Assembly: GCF_000178995.1 (NCBI RefSeq) | Contig: NZ_ADVZ01000001.1 | Coordinates: forward strand, 62,001 to 126,000 | DNA: 64,000 nt | Direction: 5' to 3' | Source of the DNA: Afipia sp. 1NLS2 | GTDB taxonomy: Bacteria; Pseudomonadota; Alphaproteobacteria; Rhizobiales; Xanthobacteraceae | Program-made: the position numbers and the translations under genes | Part shown: positions 7,811 through 18,274 of the stretch, piece by piece | Numbering within the stretch: position 1 is the stretch's first letter | Layout of the letters: each line of letters begins with the position of its first letter | Notes under the pieces: generated by a model | Databases searched by the model: none | The model's input: the letters and a program-made list of their open reading frames with translations, nothing else | Told to the model about the DNA's origin: nothing

Positions 7811-8470
7811 TCAGGCTTGGCGGCTTGTCTCCGTCGCAAGTTGACGGATTGCCGCCGCCAGTTGCTCGGGCGGCTGCGCGCCGGAGACGGCGTATTGTTG
7901 TGCGAAAACATAGGTCGGCACGCCGCTGATGCCTTTGTTTGAGGCTTCAGTTGCCTGTGCCGAGACGAGATCGATATCGGCATCGGAGCCAAGGCGCTCA
8001 CGCATCTCGTTGGCATCGAGGCCGATATCGGCCGCAGCCTGCACCAGCACATCCAGTTTCGTGAGATCCCCGCCGTCGCGGAAATAAAGCTCCATCAGCC
8101 GTTGCTTCATGGCCGCCGCCGCGCCAGAGGCGCCCGCCCAATGGATCAGCCGATGGCAGTCGATGGTATTGGGCTGGCGCTGCATGCGCTCGGAGTTGTA
8201 CTGCAACCCCTCCTCCGCCGCCGCTTCCTTGACGCGGCTGGCAATGCCTTTGTAGGCCTCGACTGATCCGAATTTGGTGACGAGATAATCCTCGCGCGAC
8301 ATGCCTTCGCGGGGCACCCACGGATTGAGGAAGAACGGCCGCCAGTTCACCTCGACGGGAATATCCTGCACGAGCGCCAACGCGCGCTCGAAACGGTGCT
8401 TACCGATGTAGCACCATGGGCAAACGACATCGGAGACGACATCGATCTGAAGCGGATGGGAAGAAGCCAT
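7811..8470 (-). CDS. DsbA-family oxidoreductase (FrnE/HCCA isomerase-like)
   Basis: This 219-residue thioredoxin-fold protein has a CPWC active site at residues 17-20 in the context VVSDVVCPWCYIGKHRFE, which is typical of the FrnE subfamily. The conserved cis-Pro segment GISGVPTYVF lies near residue 185. No signal peptide is present, so it is likely cytosolic. The ATG at 8470 is chosen because the family starts just before this beta strand and GAGAG lies upstream. It may act in disulfide handling under oxidative stress; the substrate is unknown. Confidence 0.88.
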   Translation of the reverse strand: MASSHPLQIDVVSDVVCPWCYIGKHRFERALALVQDIPVEVNWRPFFLNPWVPREGMSREDYLVTKFGSVEAYKGIASRVKEAAAEEGLQYNSERMQRQPNTIDCHRLIHWAGASGAAAAMKQRLMELYFRDGGDLTKLDVLVQAAADIGLDANEMRERLGSDADIDLVSAQATEASNKGISGVPTYVFAQQYAVSGAQPPEQLAAAIRQLATETSRQA

Positions 8471-8528
8471 GACAAACTCTCGCGCGGGAATGATCCCGAG
8501 ATAAGCGCAAGAGGAGAATAAGCAAGCC

Positions 8529-9212
8529 TCAGGCGGTGACGCCGCCGCTGCGCAACGCCGTGCCGCGAGATGCGCGCACGGCACCTTCCGCCTGCGGGCC
8601 GGGACGCGCGCCGCTGCTGGCCGCCCGCGCGTATTCCGCCGTCCTGCGGCTCGAGGCACGAGCCGTCGTGGAGGCCTTCACACTCTTGCTCTTGGCGTTC
8701 TTGGTCTTGGTTGGCTTGGCCTTCGTGGATTTGGCCGCCTTCTTCTGCGCCTTCAGCTTCTCTTTCGCCTTTTCGGCGCGGGCCTCGGCGCGCTGCTTCG
8801 CCCGCTTCTTCTCGCAGGCCGCGCACTTGCACCCGATCGGCTTGAGGTATTCCTTGAAATACTCGGTGCCGTAATCGTAGTTGATCTCCTCGCCTGGTGC
8901 GATGTTCTTGATGGCGCGGATATAGACCGTGCGCTTGCGGGAATTGACGTCGGATTCCGCATTCGGCCGGCAGGCGTGGTTGATGTAGCGGGCAGTATTC
9001 TTGCGGACCGACCCGTCGATGGTCCAGCGGCTGTTGATCTGGAACAGGTACTTGTTCTCGACCGCGTCATCCTCCTTCTTCCGGCAATCCAGCATGGGGC
9101 CGAAATAGCGGATGATCTTGGTGCCTTTCTTGATCGGCTTGGTGGCAAACAGACCGAGGCCGGTCTTGGAGCGTCCGATACGATAGGGCTTATTCGACGA
9201 GATAACAGGCAT
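8529..9212 (-). CDS. SET-domain protein with Lys/Ala-rich histone-H1-like tail
   Basis: This 227-residue protein has a SET methyltransferase domain at about 8-120. It contains the GxG segment KTGLGLFATKPIKKG, the pseudoknot motif RYINHACRPN (75-84) and NYDYG (111-115). A post-SET-like Cys cluster, GCKCAAC (127-133), follows. Residues from about 135 on form a Lys/Ala/Arg-rich unstructured tail like histone H1 or bacterial HU-type tails, likely to bind nucleic acid. SET proteins methylate lysines, here perhaps of a nucleoid or ribosomal protein or of its own tail. The target is unknown. Confidence 0.85.
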   Translation of the reverse strand: MPVISSNKPYRIGRSKTGLGLFATKPIKKGTKIIRYFGPMLDCRKKEDDAVENKYLFQINSRWTIDGSVRKNTARYINHACRPNAESDVNSRKRTVYIRAIKNIAPGEEINYDYGTEYFKEYLKPIGCKCAACEKKRAKQRAEARAEKAKEKLKAQKKAAKSTKAKPTKTKNAKSKSVKASTTARASSRRTAEYARAASSGARPGPQAEGAVRASRGTALRSGGVTA

Positions 9213-9349
9213 GACCGACCACAGGATAGAGTACGCCGCTTAGTAGAGCGATTCCGGCCAGCATGTCATGCCTTTCAGGAAATTACATATGACATTGGCA
9301 TGACCGTCCCCAATCTATTGAGGCTGTCCACGGGTTCCGGGGAAAGCGC

Positions 9350-10582
9350 CTATTCTGCAGGCTGCGGCGCAAGAGCGTCACGCCGCAGCGTCACCAAGCT
9401 GAGACACAAAGCGCAGCAGGCGCAAGCGGCGATGATCGCCACCATCGGCAGCGGATGGCCATCGAAAAACAGGCTCGCCAGCGCGATCACCGCGCCACCA
9501 GCCACCATCTGCAGCGTCCCGGCCAGCGACGAGGCGATTCCCGCAATCGGACCATGCTCCTCCAGGGTCAGCACCATGGTGGTCGGAATGACGAGGCCGA
9601 GGAAGGCGAAGCTCATGAACAGCAGCGCGATCAGCACGGCGAGGCTGTCCACCCCGGCCAGCGTCACGCCGAGCAGCAACAGCGCGAAAAACGTGTAGAT
9701 CGCGGCCGCGGTCATCACCACCCGCGACAGGCCGAACCGCCTGCCGAGCGTGGCGGCGAACTGCGAAGCGCCGATGAAGCCGAACGCGTTGATGGAGAAG
9801 CCGAAACTGTATTGCGTCGGCGTCAGGCCGTAATGGCCGATATAGATGAACGAGGAACTGGCGAGAAAGGCGAAGAAGCTCGCCATGCCGAACCCGCCGA
9901 TGAAGGTCAGGCCGAGAAAACGCGGATCGGCCAGCAAATGGCCGAACCCGCGCAGCACGCTACGCACGTTCGCCTCGAGCCGCTGATGATGCAGCCGCGT
10001 CTCCGGCAGAAAGACAAGGATCAGCGCGAACGCCAGCACCGCCGCGATGGTGACGGCGACGAACACCGCGCGCCAGCCGAACGGCACGATCAGCGCGCTG
10101 CCGGTCACCGGCGCCAGAATCGGCGAGACGCTGAACACCAGCATCACCAGCGACATCAGCCGCGTCGCCTCATTGCCGGTGTGCAGGTCGCGAATGATGG
10201 CGCGCGGAATGACCATCCCCGCCGCAGCGCCGATGCCCTGCACCACGCGCGCCGCGATCAGCCACTCGACACTCGGCGCGAATGCGCAGCCGATCGAACC
10301 CACGATGAACAGCGTCAGTCCGGCATAGAGCGGCGGCTTGCGGCCGACCACATCCGACAGAGGCCCGTAAATGAGCTGGCACACGCCGAACGCCATGAAG
10401 AACGCCATCAGCGTCATCTGCGTCGCGGCCGTGGAGGCCTTCAGGTCGGCCGCAATCGAGGGCAGCGCCGGCAGATACATGTCGATCGCGAACGGACCGA
10501 CAGCCGACAACAGGCCCAGGACGATGGCGTTTCTGGCGTAGCTTCGCGCGGACACGGACAAATCTTTCTTGGTGGTTTCCAT
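9350..10582 (-). CDS. Bcr/CflA-family MFS multidrug exporter
   Basis: This is an inner-membrane proton/drug antiporter of about 410 residues with 12 predicted helices. The Bcr/CflA signature AIDMYLPALPSIAADL is in helix 1, and the MFS loop GPLSDVVGRKPPLYAGL lies between helices 2 and 3. FLPETRL occurs after helix 6. The start METTKKDLS (10582) is preferred because the upstream in-frame extension does not look like a family N-terminus, although no strong ribosome site is seen. Substrates cannot be inferred. Confidence 0.88.
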   Translation of the reverse strand: METTKKDLSVSARSYARNAIVLGLLSAVGPFAIDMYLPALPSIAADLKASTAATQMTLMAFFMAFGVCQLIYGPLSDVVGRKPPLYAGLTLFIVGSIGCAFAPSVEWLIAARVVQGIGAAAGMVIPRAIIRDLHTGNEATRLMSLVMLVFSVSPILAPVTGSALIVPFGWRAVFVAVTIAAVLAFALILVFLPETRLHHQRLEANVRSVLRGFGHLLADPRFLGLTFIGGFGMASFFAFLASSSFIYIGHYGLTPTQYSFGFSINAFGFIGASQFAATLGRRFGLSRVVMTAAAIYTFFALLLLGVTLAGVDSLAVLIALLFMSFAFLGLVIPTTMVLTLEEHGPIAGIASSLAGTLQMVAGGAVIALASLFFDGHPLPMVAIIAACACCALCLSLVTLRRDALAPQPAE

Positions 10583-10630
10583 CAGGGCGGAAATCACGAC
10601 ATGCTTGATACAAAGGATGGATGCTGACCG

Positions 10631-10648
10631 GCCCCGCTTCTGCGGGGC
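10631..10648 (-). terminator. GC-rich hairpin downstream of the ArsR/VOC operon
   Basis: GCCCCGC and GCGGGGC form a 7-bp stem with a 4-nt loop. It lies after the last VOC gene and before the transporter gene, both on the minus strand. There is no U-run, so termination is only possible. Confidence 0.35.
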
Positions 10649-10709
10649 GATGCACAGCATCTACCTCAAATCGGCACTATTCCCAAATATTCCCAAGGGC
10701 GATGACGAT

Positions 10710-11180
10710 TTATTGACCGTCAAAGGCTTTTTGCAGACCGGCGATGTCAAGTTTGACCATCTTCATCATCGCCGTCATCACGCGGTCGGTGGAGGCCTGA
10801 TCGCCGCTCCACAGCTTCGGGAAAATACGCGGCGCGATTTGCCACGCGACACCGTATTTGTCCGTCAGCCAGCCGCAGGCCATGGTCTGGCCGCCCGCGC
10901 CGAGCTTGTCCCAATAGTCGTCGATCTCCGCCTGCGTATCGCACAACGCCACCAGCGAGGTCGCCGGACTGAACTGGAATTGCGGATTGCCGTTCAGCGC
11001 AAGCACGCGCTGGCCGTCGAGCAAGGCGGTAACGGAAATCACCGCACCTTTCGAGAACGGTCCTACCTCACCCGCGCGATGGACATTTTCCATGCTCGAA
11101 TTGCGGATGATGGAAACGTAATACCGCAGCGCCTCTTCGGCTTCCGACTTGAACCACAGACAGGGAAACAGATTCGACAT
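10710..11180 (-). CDS. VOC-fold protein (PhnB/3-demethylubiquinone-methyltransferase-like)
   Basis: This 156-residue glyoxalase-fold protein starts MSNLFPCLWFKSEAEEALRYY. It shows the pairing of PCLWF strands and the C-terminal DKYGVAWQIAPRIFP motif of the PhnB-like group. These proteins are often annotated as 3-demethylubiquinone methyltransferases, but they lack an S-adenosylmethionine-binding fold and their true role is unclear. It is the last gene of a five-gene operon led by an ArsR regulator. The ATG at 11180 with GGAG upstream is preferred over the GTG at 11183. Confidence 0.82.
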   Translation of the reverse strand: MSNLFPCLWFKSEAEEALRYYVSIIRNSSMENVHRAGEVGPFSKGAVISVTALLDGQRVLALNGNPQFQFSPATSLVALCDTQAEIDDYWDKLGAGGQTMACGWLTDKYGVAWQIAPRIFPKLWSGDQASTDRVMTAMMKMVKLDIAGLQKAFDGQ

Positions 11181-11192
11181 CACTGAACTCCG

Positions 11193-11696
11193 CTATGCGC
11201 CACTTGCAGACATCTGCCGGGCGTATTCTTCGAAACGATCGAAGGTACCAGTCCAGCCGACGCCATGGCCGTCGCGATCGGCGATCGAATGAAAGCCGAT
11301 CTGACGCAATGTCACCAGCGTGCCTTCGCTGCGCTCCTCGAACGTGATCGCTACCATCATGTCCGCATTTGGAAATTCAACGTATTTGTTGTTGTCCCAG
11401 GTGAAGGTGAACACCAGCCGTTCCGGCGGCACGATCTCCTTGAACACGCCGTGCTGCCAGAGATGCGAGCCGTCCTCCGCCGACTGAAGGCAGTGACGCC
11501 ATTTCCCGCCGACGCGCAGATCCATGTACATCTCGATGGCGGGGCACATCGGCGGGCCCCACCAGTGCTTGGCGTGATACGGATCGGTCCACGCCTTCCA
11601 GACAAGCTCGCGCGGCGCTTTGAAGATGCGCGAGACGACAAGCTCCTGCTCGGCGAGCGGCAACGGGCTGGCGGATGCTGACATGTGTCGGGACAT
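11193..11696 (-). CDS. SRPBCC (AHSA1-like START) protein, distal copy
   Basis: This 167-residue protein has the AHSA1/CalC pattern: VSRIFKAPRELVWKAWTDPYHAKHWWGP at the N-terminus and GWTGTFDRFEEY near the C-terminus. The fold forms a hydrophobic cavity for small ligands. It is related to the SRPBCC protein at 12180-12689 and lies 12 nt before the last VOC gene. The repeated SRPBCC-VOC order suggests the module was duplicated within the operon. The ligand is unknown. Confidence 0.85.
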   Translation of the reverse strand: MSRHMSASASPLPLAEQELVVSRIFKAPRELVWKAWTDPYHAKHWWGPPMCPAIEMYMDLRVGGKWRHCLQSAEDGSHLWQHGVFKEIVPPERLVFTFTWDNNKYVEFPNADMMVAITFEERSEGTLVTLRQIGFHSIADRDGHGVGWTGTFDRFEEYARQMSASGA

Positions 11697-11717
11697 GAAA
11701 GGCTCTGTCTGCGGCGA

Positions 11718-12131
11718 TTACATCGGCTTGCTGCAGTTGATCATCCAGTTGGTGCCGAACTTGTCCACGAACGCACCGAACCGCTGCGCCCAGAACGTTT
11801 CGCCAAGCGGCATGCCGATGGATTGAGCGCCTTCCGACAGCCCTTTGAAAATCCGCTCGGCCTCCTCCACCGTATCGACATTCAGACTGACGTCGAAACC
11901 CTGCGGCTTGTTGTAGCGGCCCGGCCCGGCATCGGAGGCCATGATGGCCTGATCGCCGACCGATAGGCGAGCATGCATGATGTGATTGGCGAATTCCGCC
12001 GGAACCTTTTCATCGCCCGGCATGTCCTTGTAGGGCATCATCATCTCGATCTTGCCGCCGAGCACCTTTGCATAGAATTTGATTGCTTCTTCGCACTGGC
12101 CGTTGAAAAACAAATAGGGATTGATCTTCAT
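11718..12131 (-). CDS. VOC-fold protein (PhnB-like), proximal copy
   Basis: This is a 137-residue glyoxalase-fold protein of the PhnB type (MKINPYLFFNGQCEEAIKFY ... FGTNWMINCSK). The two beta-alpha-beta-beta-beta halves are recognisable. Metal ligands are not obvious, so enzymatic activity is uncertain. It lies between the two SRPBCC genes of the ArsR-led operon. Confidence 0.85.
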   Translation of the reverse strand: MKINPYLFFNGQCEEAIKFYAKVLGGKIEMMMPYKDMPGDEKVPAEFANHIMHARLSVGDQAIMASDAGPGRYNKPQGFDVSLNVDTVEEAERIFKGLSEGAQSIGMPLGETFWAQRFGAFVDKFGTNWMINCSKPM

Positions 12132-12179
12132 GGGTGTGTCCTCCGATTGTGATTGATTGCACTGTGCAGACGCGATGCG

Positions 12180-12689
12180 TCACTTTTGTGTCGCAAGATA
12201 ATCGTCGAGTTGGTCGAACGTGCCGCCGAAGCCCTGCTGCATTGAGCCGAACATGCTCTCGAACATCGCCTGCTCTTCCGCGGAGACATTGATCGGCCGG
12301 CCGCGCAATTCGAGCCGCGTCTTGCCGCCCTCCTCATGGAAGGTTACGACGTTGCGGATTTCCTTCGGCCAGTTGTCGCTGAACGGCGCGCGGACGATGT
12401 CGCCCGATTCATTCGAGAACGAATTGACGAACACGATGCGTTGAGGCTTCACCACCTCCACGTAATGGAAGATGCCCCACCATTTGCTGCCGTCCGGCAT
12501 GCCCATCGAATAGTGAAATATACCGCCGGGAGACACATCGAGTTGCTCGACTTCGATGGCGCAGCCTTTCGGCCCCCACCATTCTTCCAGCGCCTCGCGC
12601 TCCGTCCATGCCTTCCACACCGCATCGCGCGGCGCATTGAATGTGCGCGTGACGGTGAATTCCTGAGCAGTCGTTTCACTTGCGGCCAT
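12180..12689 (-). CDS. SRPBCC (AHSA1-like) protein, ArsR-coupled copy
   Basis: This 169-residue protein has the AHSA1 signature TRTFNAPRDAVWKAWTEREALEEWWGPKG and the C-terminal GFGGTFDQLDDYLA helix. Its start at 12689 lies 14 nt inside the end of the arsR gene, which indicates translational coupling; a GGAAAG site precedes it. ArsR-AHSA1 pairs are common in proteobacteria, and the regulator probably controls this ligand-binding partner. Ligand unknown. Confidence 0.88.
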   Translation of the reverse strand: MAASETTAQEFTVTRTFNAPRDAVWKAWTEREALEEWWGPKGCAIEVEQLDVSPGGIFHYSMGMPDGSKWWGIFHYVEVVKPQRIVFVNSFSNESGDIVRAPFSDNWPKEIRNVVTFHEEGGKTRLELRGRPINVSAEEQAMFESMFGSMQQGFGGTFDQLDDYLATQK

Positions 12690-13062
12690 CGCTCTTTCCT
12701 TTCGCTTTCGGCTTTTTCGGTTTTGATCCCTTGCCATCGTCGTCGCCCGCCTGCAGGCGCTGCAGATAGGCGTCGAGGCGATCGAAGCTCGCCTCCCAGA
12801 ACTTGCGATAGAAATCGATCCAGCCCGCCGCCTCTTTCAACGGCGCGGCTTCGAGCTTGCACGGCCGCCATTGCGCGTTGCGCCCGCGCGTAATCAGCCC
12901 TGCCCCTTCCAGCACCTTCAAATGCTTGGAGACTGCGGGAAGGCTCATGTCGAACGGCTCCGCGAGTTCGTTGACCGAGGTTTCGCCGAGCGCGAGCCGT
13001 GCCAGAATGGCGCGCCGCGTCGGGTCGGCAAGGGCTGCAAACGTGCTGGAAAGCCGGTCCAT
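12676..13062 (-). CDS. ArsR-family winged-helix repressor
   Basis: This 128-residue regulator has the HTH segment TSVNELAEPFDMSLPAVSKHLKVLEGAGLI (residues about 27-56) and the family start FAALADPTRRAILARLALGE. There are no paired cysteines in the recognition helix, so it is not a classical metal sensor. The Lys/Gly-rich C-terminal tail is unusual. It heads the SRPBCC/VOC operon and sits 15 bp from a palindromic operator that probably also controls the divergent GST gene. Confidence 0.92.
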   Translation of the reverse strand: MDRLSSTFAALADPTRRAILARLALGETSVNELAEPFDMSLPAVSKHLKVLEGAGLITRGRNAQWRPCKLEAAPLKEAAGWIDFYRKFWEASFDRLDAYLQRLQAGDDDGKGSKPKKPKAKGKSDGRK

Positions 13063-13076
13063 TGGGGTATTCTCTT

Positions 13077-13096
13077 ATTTAACTTATGAGTTAAAT
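13077..13096. promoter_or_regulatory. ArsR operator (palindrome)
   Basis: ATTTAACTTATGAGTTAAAT is a perfect inverted repeat: two 8-bp arms around TATG. It lies in the short divergent gap 15 bp upstream of the arsR start and about 54 bp upstream of the GST start. This is the expected place for autoregulation. Binding is inferred. Confidence 0.75.
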
Positions 13097-13149
13097 ACGA
13101 TACAGGAGCCATGACGTCAACCCAACATTTTGCCGGGAGCAGCTTCACC

Positions 13150-13790
13150 ATGACCGTCATCATCACCGCCTTCGAGAAATCGCCGGATGGCGGCAAGGGG
13201 CTGGCGCGCGACACCCGCGTTCGCTGGGCGCTTGAGGAGGTCGGACAGCCTTATGAGGTTCGCGCTGTTTCGTTCCGCGCGATGAAGGAGCCCGCGCATC
13301 TCGCGCTGCATCCGTTCGGCCAGATTCCGACCTATCAGGACGGCGATCTCACCCTGTTCGAGACAGGATCGATCGTCTTCCACATCGCCGAACGCCATGC
13401 GGGGCTGCTGCCGAACGATCCCAATGCGCGGGCACGCGCGATCACATGGATGTTCGCCGCGATCAACACGGTCGAGCCGCCAATCCTTGAACTCGTCACC
13501 GCCAAAATTCTGGAGGGTGACAAGCCATGGGCCAAGGAGCGCATGACTCTGGTCGTGGACCGCATCCACACCCGGCTGAAACAGCTATCCACTCGTTTGG
13601 GCGATGCCGACTGGCTCGACGGCGCATTCAGCGCCGGCGATCTGATGATGGTGTCGGTGCTGCTCCGGTTGAGACCATCAGGCATTCTGGACGAGCACCG
13701 GACTCTCGCCGCCTATGTGGCGCGCGGCGAGGCGCGGCCCGCCTACCAGCGGGCCTTCGACGCCCAGTTCGCGTTTAACAACGGGACCAC

Positions 13791-13794
<4 letters not shown>
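13150..13794 (+). CDS. Glutathione S-transferase-like protein
   Basis: This is a 214-residue protein with an N-terminal thioredoxin-like domain ([42 protein letters not shown]) and a helical C-terminal domain containing [18 protein letters not shown] is the glutathione gamma-Glu-binding motif. It is divergent from arsR and may share its operator. The start at 13150 follows GGGAGC and begins directly at strand 1; an in-frame ATG at 13111 is an alternative. The stop codon overlaps the fumarase stop on the other strand at a CTAG. Confidence 0.88.
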
Positions 13795-15434
<1,640 letters not shown>

Positions 15435-15573
15435 CGGAGCCTCTCAGGGCGGCAGGATAATTTCGAAGCGTTCTAATCGCTTTCCCCTGCCCGGCAAAGA
15501 CCCCGAAAGTCGCGGTACCGGGCGGGACGAAGAACGGCTTGCCGAACAACAGTTCCCACGCTTCAATACCGCC

Positions 15574-16050
15574 ATGGACCTTGTACCCGCGCGCCTGCAC
15601 CTTGCTACCGCCGCCACGATCCTTTTCGTGTCCGGCGTAGCGTCTCCCGCCATGGCCGACCCCTGCGACGAGCTTGCCCGCTCGCTCTCCCAGCAGATCG
15701 ACAACCTCAAGGTCGGAAAAACGCGCGGCGGCATCATCTATCTGCAGCACCCCGCCGCCACGCAGGCGTCGCTTGGTTGCCCTAGCCGCAACCGGCAGGG
15801 CGATTTCTACGCGGCGACCAACCAGAAGAAGCCATCGGCGGAATTCACCTCATTCGTCGCGAGTGCCGTGGCACAGGTTTTCACCATTCCGAAAAAAGAC
15901 GCCTTGCGCGGCATCAACCGGTGCCTGGGCCGCATCGGCCTGTTGCGCGGCAAGGACATCAAGACCCGCTACCGCAAGCTCGACGTCCATTGCATCGGTA
16001 CGAAGACCGGCACCAACATCACGGTGTCGCGGGAACGCGACGACGACTGA
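15574..16050 (+). CDS. Secreted hypothetical protein with four cysteines
   Basis: This is a 158-residue protein with a signal peptide ending near SPAMA-DPCDEL. The mature part has four Cys (DPCDE, LGCPS, NRCLG, VHCIG) that could form two disulfides in the periplasm, and is basic. No family is recognised. It is divergent from the fumarase gene and convergent with the VOC gene at 16057. Confidence 0.65.
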   Translation: MDLVPARLHLATAATILFVSGVASPAMADPCDELARSLSQQIDNLKVGKTRGGIIYLQHPAATQASLGCPSRNRQGDFYAATNQKKPSAEFTSFVASAVAQVFTIPKKDALRGINRCLGRIGLLRGKDIKTRYRKLDVHCIGTKTGTNITVSRERDDD

Positions 16051-16056
16051 GCGCCT

Positions 16057-16452
16057 TTATTTATACTTCTCGTCCCGTTCCAATATCTCGATCGAGATGC
16101 CCTCCGGCCCCTCGATGAATGCGATGCGTATGCCGGGGCGCGGGGTATGAGCCTCCGCCGTGAAGCGAACGCCCTTCGCCTTCAAATGCTCCGCGACCTG
16201 ATCGACGTCCTTCACCCTGAGACCGAAATGATCGAGCCCGCGGTGCGGATGGGCCGGCGACGGCATGTCGGTGCCGGGTGCTTTCAGCAGAAAGATTTTC
16301 TGGCCGCCGAGAACGACATCGACGCGGCCGGGCGCGCGCACCGGCTCCGCCCCGAGCATGGCTTCGAACCATGCAGCCACGGCATCCGGATCGCTGACGC
16401 GCAAATGGACGTGGTCCCATAACGCATTGAGCGGCACATTCAGATTCTGCAT
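16057..16452 (-). CDS. Glyoxalase/VOC superfamily protein
   Basis: This 131-residue protein carries the VOC layout, starting ALWDHVHLRVSDPDAVAAWFEAMLG and with HRGLDHFGLRVKD and IAFIEGPEGISIEILER. Putative metal ligands are His in DHVHL, His in LDHFGL, and Glu in IEILE. Therefore it is plausibly a metal-dependent lyase, dioxygenase or isomerase. The substrate is unknown. Confidence 0.85.
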   Translation of the reverse strand: MQNLNVPLNALWDHVHLRVSDPDAVAAWFEAMLGAEPVRAPGRVDVVLGGQKIFLLKAPGTDMPSPAHPHRGLDHFGLRVKDVDQVAEHLKAKGVRFTAEAHTPRPGIRIAFIEGPEGISIEILERDEKYK

Positions 16453-16474
16453 CGCAACCTCATCACGCCGCCAA

Positions 16475-16503
16475 GAAAAAGGCCGGGCTCATCACCCGGC
16501 CTT
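16475..16503 (-). terminator. Rho-independent terminator
   Basis: AAGGCCGGG and CCCGGCCTT form a 9-bp stem with a 7-nt loop, followed on the minus strand by TTTTTC. It sits just downstream of the secreted-protein gene at 16526-16888. Confidence 0.85.
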
Positions 16504-16525
16504 ATCACAAACTCTTTGTATTTGC

Positions 16526-16888
16526 TCAGGATGCCACGCAGCTTCGCACGAACAGGCGGCGCTGGCTCGGATGCACATGCCGGTCGATCGCCTGCTTGAG
16601 GCATTCGACGCGGGCCTCCGCCACGCACAATTGCATCTTGTCGCGCGCCTCGCGGTGCTTGAGATGCCTGGCGGCGATTTTCTGGCGGCAGGCATCTCGC
16701 TTGCTGACGCGAACCGCAGGCTTGGCGGATTTTTGCGCGCCGTCGTTCGGCGCGGCGTAAGCGAGCTTGGTGGGGGCCTGCGCCTCCGGCGCCGGGGGCG
16801 TGTACTGGATCGGCGAAGTCTGGGCCAGCGCGGCGTAAATCGAAACCGCGAGCAGTCCGGCATAGACCACAGGGGTAATGATGCGCAT
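16526..16888 (-). CDS. Secreted Cys-containing hypothetical protein
   Basis: A 120-residue protein with a signal peptide (MRIITPVVYAGLLAVSIYAA, cut after LAQ), a Pro/Ala linker, and a conserved-looking C-terminal part with Cys at DACRQK, QLCVAE, VECLKQ and RSCVAS. The four Cys suggest disulfides in the periplasm. The start at 16888 is fixed by GGAGA. No family is assigned. Confidence 0.65.
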   Translation of the reverse strand: MRIITPVVYAGLLAVSIYAALAQTSPIQYTPPAPEAQAPTKLAYAAPNDGAQKSAKPAVRVSKRDACRQKIAARHLKHREARDKMQLCVAEARVECLKQAIDRHVHPSQRRLFVRSCVAS

Positions 16889-17025
16889 GGTGTCTCCGTC
16901 CTGAGGGCCGCGTGCTGGAACACGCATTGCGGTGTCGGGCGAATCCATTCACCTGACATTCACAATGAGTCAGGATTGGGGCGCTTGGCAAGAGTTCCAG
17001 AGCCCCCGCCCGGTTCACGATCGGT

Positions 17026-17430
17026 TTATGCGGTGCGCCCCGCATATTCCTCGTCGGTGACCTTCTCGAGCCAGTCGGCGGCGACCCCGTTCTGCAACTC
17101 CTGCATCGCCAGATGCACCATGCTGTTGGTCGGCGAAGCGCCATGCCAGTGCTTCTCGCCGGGCGGGATCCAGATCACGTCGCCGGGCTTGATGGTGCGG
17201 ATGCGATCGCCCTCGCACTGGATCAGCCCGCAACCGGACAGCACATAGAGCGTCTGCCCAAGCGGATGGGTGTGCCACGCCGTCCGCGCGCCGGGCTCGA
17301 AGCTCACCTTCGCCACCTGCAGCCGCGCCGGAGCCGGCGCCTGGATCATCGGGTCCATCCAGACCGTGCCGGTGAAATACTCCTCCGGCGGCCGCCGCGA
17401 GGGCACGTCTCCGGGATGCGTGATCTTCAT
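17026..17430 (-). CDS. Cupin-domain protein
   Basis: This is a 134-residue single cupin barrel. Motif 1 is FEPGARTAWHTHPLGQTLYVLSG and motif 2 is IKPGDVIWIPPGEKHWHGAS, giving three His and a Gln in the metal-binding positions. It resembles the small family often found with carboxymuconolactone decarboxylases. GGAGAAG upstream supports the 17430 start. The activity is unknown. Confidence 0.88.
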   Translation of the reverse strand: MKITHPGDVPSRRPPEEYFTGTVWMDPMIQAPAPARLQVAKVSFEPGARTAWHTHPLGQTLYVLSGCGLIQCEGDRIRTIKPGDVIWIPPGEKHWHGASPTNSMVHLAMQELQNGVAADWLEKVTDEEYAGRTA

Positions 17431-17498
17431 GCGCTTCTCCTCATCTCTCGAAGTCAGCCTAGCAAACAACTTCGCCCGGTAAAGCCACTCCCGCCCGG

Positions 17499-18209
17499 CT
17501 ATCGGTCGAGCGCGGGATAGTGACGGAAAATACCATCGGTGTTGAACGGAATACGCCGCTCACTTCGCAGATAGGCGGCGATATTCGGCCGCGCGCCGAC
17601 GCGCTCATGCAACGCGACAAGGCACGGAATATTCCGCTCGAAGCGCTTCATGCGTTTCGGGAAAGCATAGCGCAGCCCCTCCACGATCTGAAATAGGGAC
17701 AAATCAACATAAGTCACCCGGCGTCCGTCGAGATAAGGCCCGCCGCCGCGCGCCGCGATGTCCTCGAAGTAGCCTAAAAATTTCGGCACGCGCGATTTCC
17801 AGAATTCGTCCGAACGCTTCACCGCCTGTGGCCGCTGGTCCTCATAATAGAGCGTCGGCCCGAGCGGATGGTGGGCGTCGTGAATCTCGACCACGAAATC
17901 GGTGATCGTGAGTTGCAACTGATGCAGGCGCAGCTGCCCCGCCTCGGACTTCGGCGCAAGGCCGTGACGCGTACCGAGATAAAGCAGGATGTTGGCGACC
18001 TGCGCGATGACCTGCTTGTTCGCTTTCAGAAATGGCGGCGCGAACGGCGGCGGATCGAGCCGCCGGTTGTTCATCATCGCCATCATCCGCTTTTCGCCAC
18101 CCTTGCGGCGGGCGGCATCGACATATTCCGCGCCCGCCTCCTCCAGCGCGAGCCGCACATATTCGCCCCGCCCCTGAATGGTCGGCCAGTAAAACAGTTC
18201 GTATTTCAT
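17499..18209 (-). CDS. Glutathione S-transferase (sigma/alpha-like)
   Basis: A 236-residue protein starting MKYELFYWPTIQGRGEYVRLALEEAG, with the catalytic Tyr in the YWP position and QGRGE typical of eukaryote-like GSTs. The C-terminal domain includes RRVTYVDLSLFQIVEGL, matching the usual N-capping box. The segment after strand 2 is unusually basic (ARRKGGEKRMMAMMNNRR). GGAGC lies 6 nt before the ATG at 18209. Substrate unknown. Confidence 0.85.
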   Translation of the reverse strand: MKYELFYWPTIQGRGEYVRLALEEAGAEYVDAARRKGGEKRMMAMMNNRRLDPPPFAPPFLKANKQVIAQVANILLYLGTRHGLAPKSEAGQLRLHQLQLTITDFVVEIHDAHHPLGPTLYYEDQRPQAVKRSDEFWKSRVPKFLGYFEDIAARGGGPYLDGRRVTYVDLSLFQIVEGLRYAFPKRMKRFERNIPCLVALHERVGARPNIAAYLRSERRIPFNTDGIFRHYPALDR

Positions 18210-18274
18210 TGCGGGCTCCGTTCCGTTGGCAGTCAACGATACGGAACCGGGATTGTTTCGCCAGCGCGCGCCAA

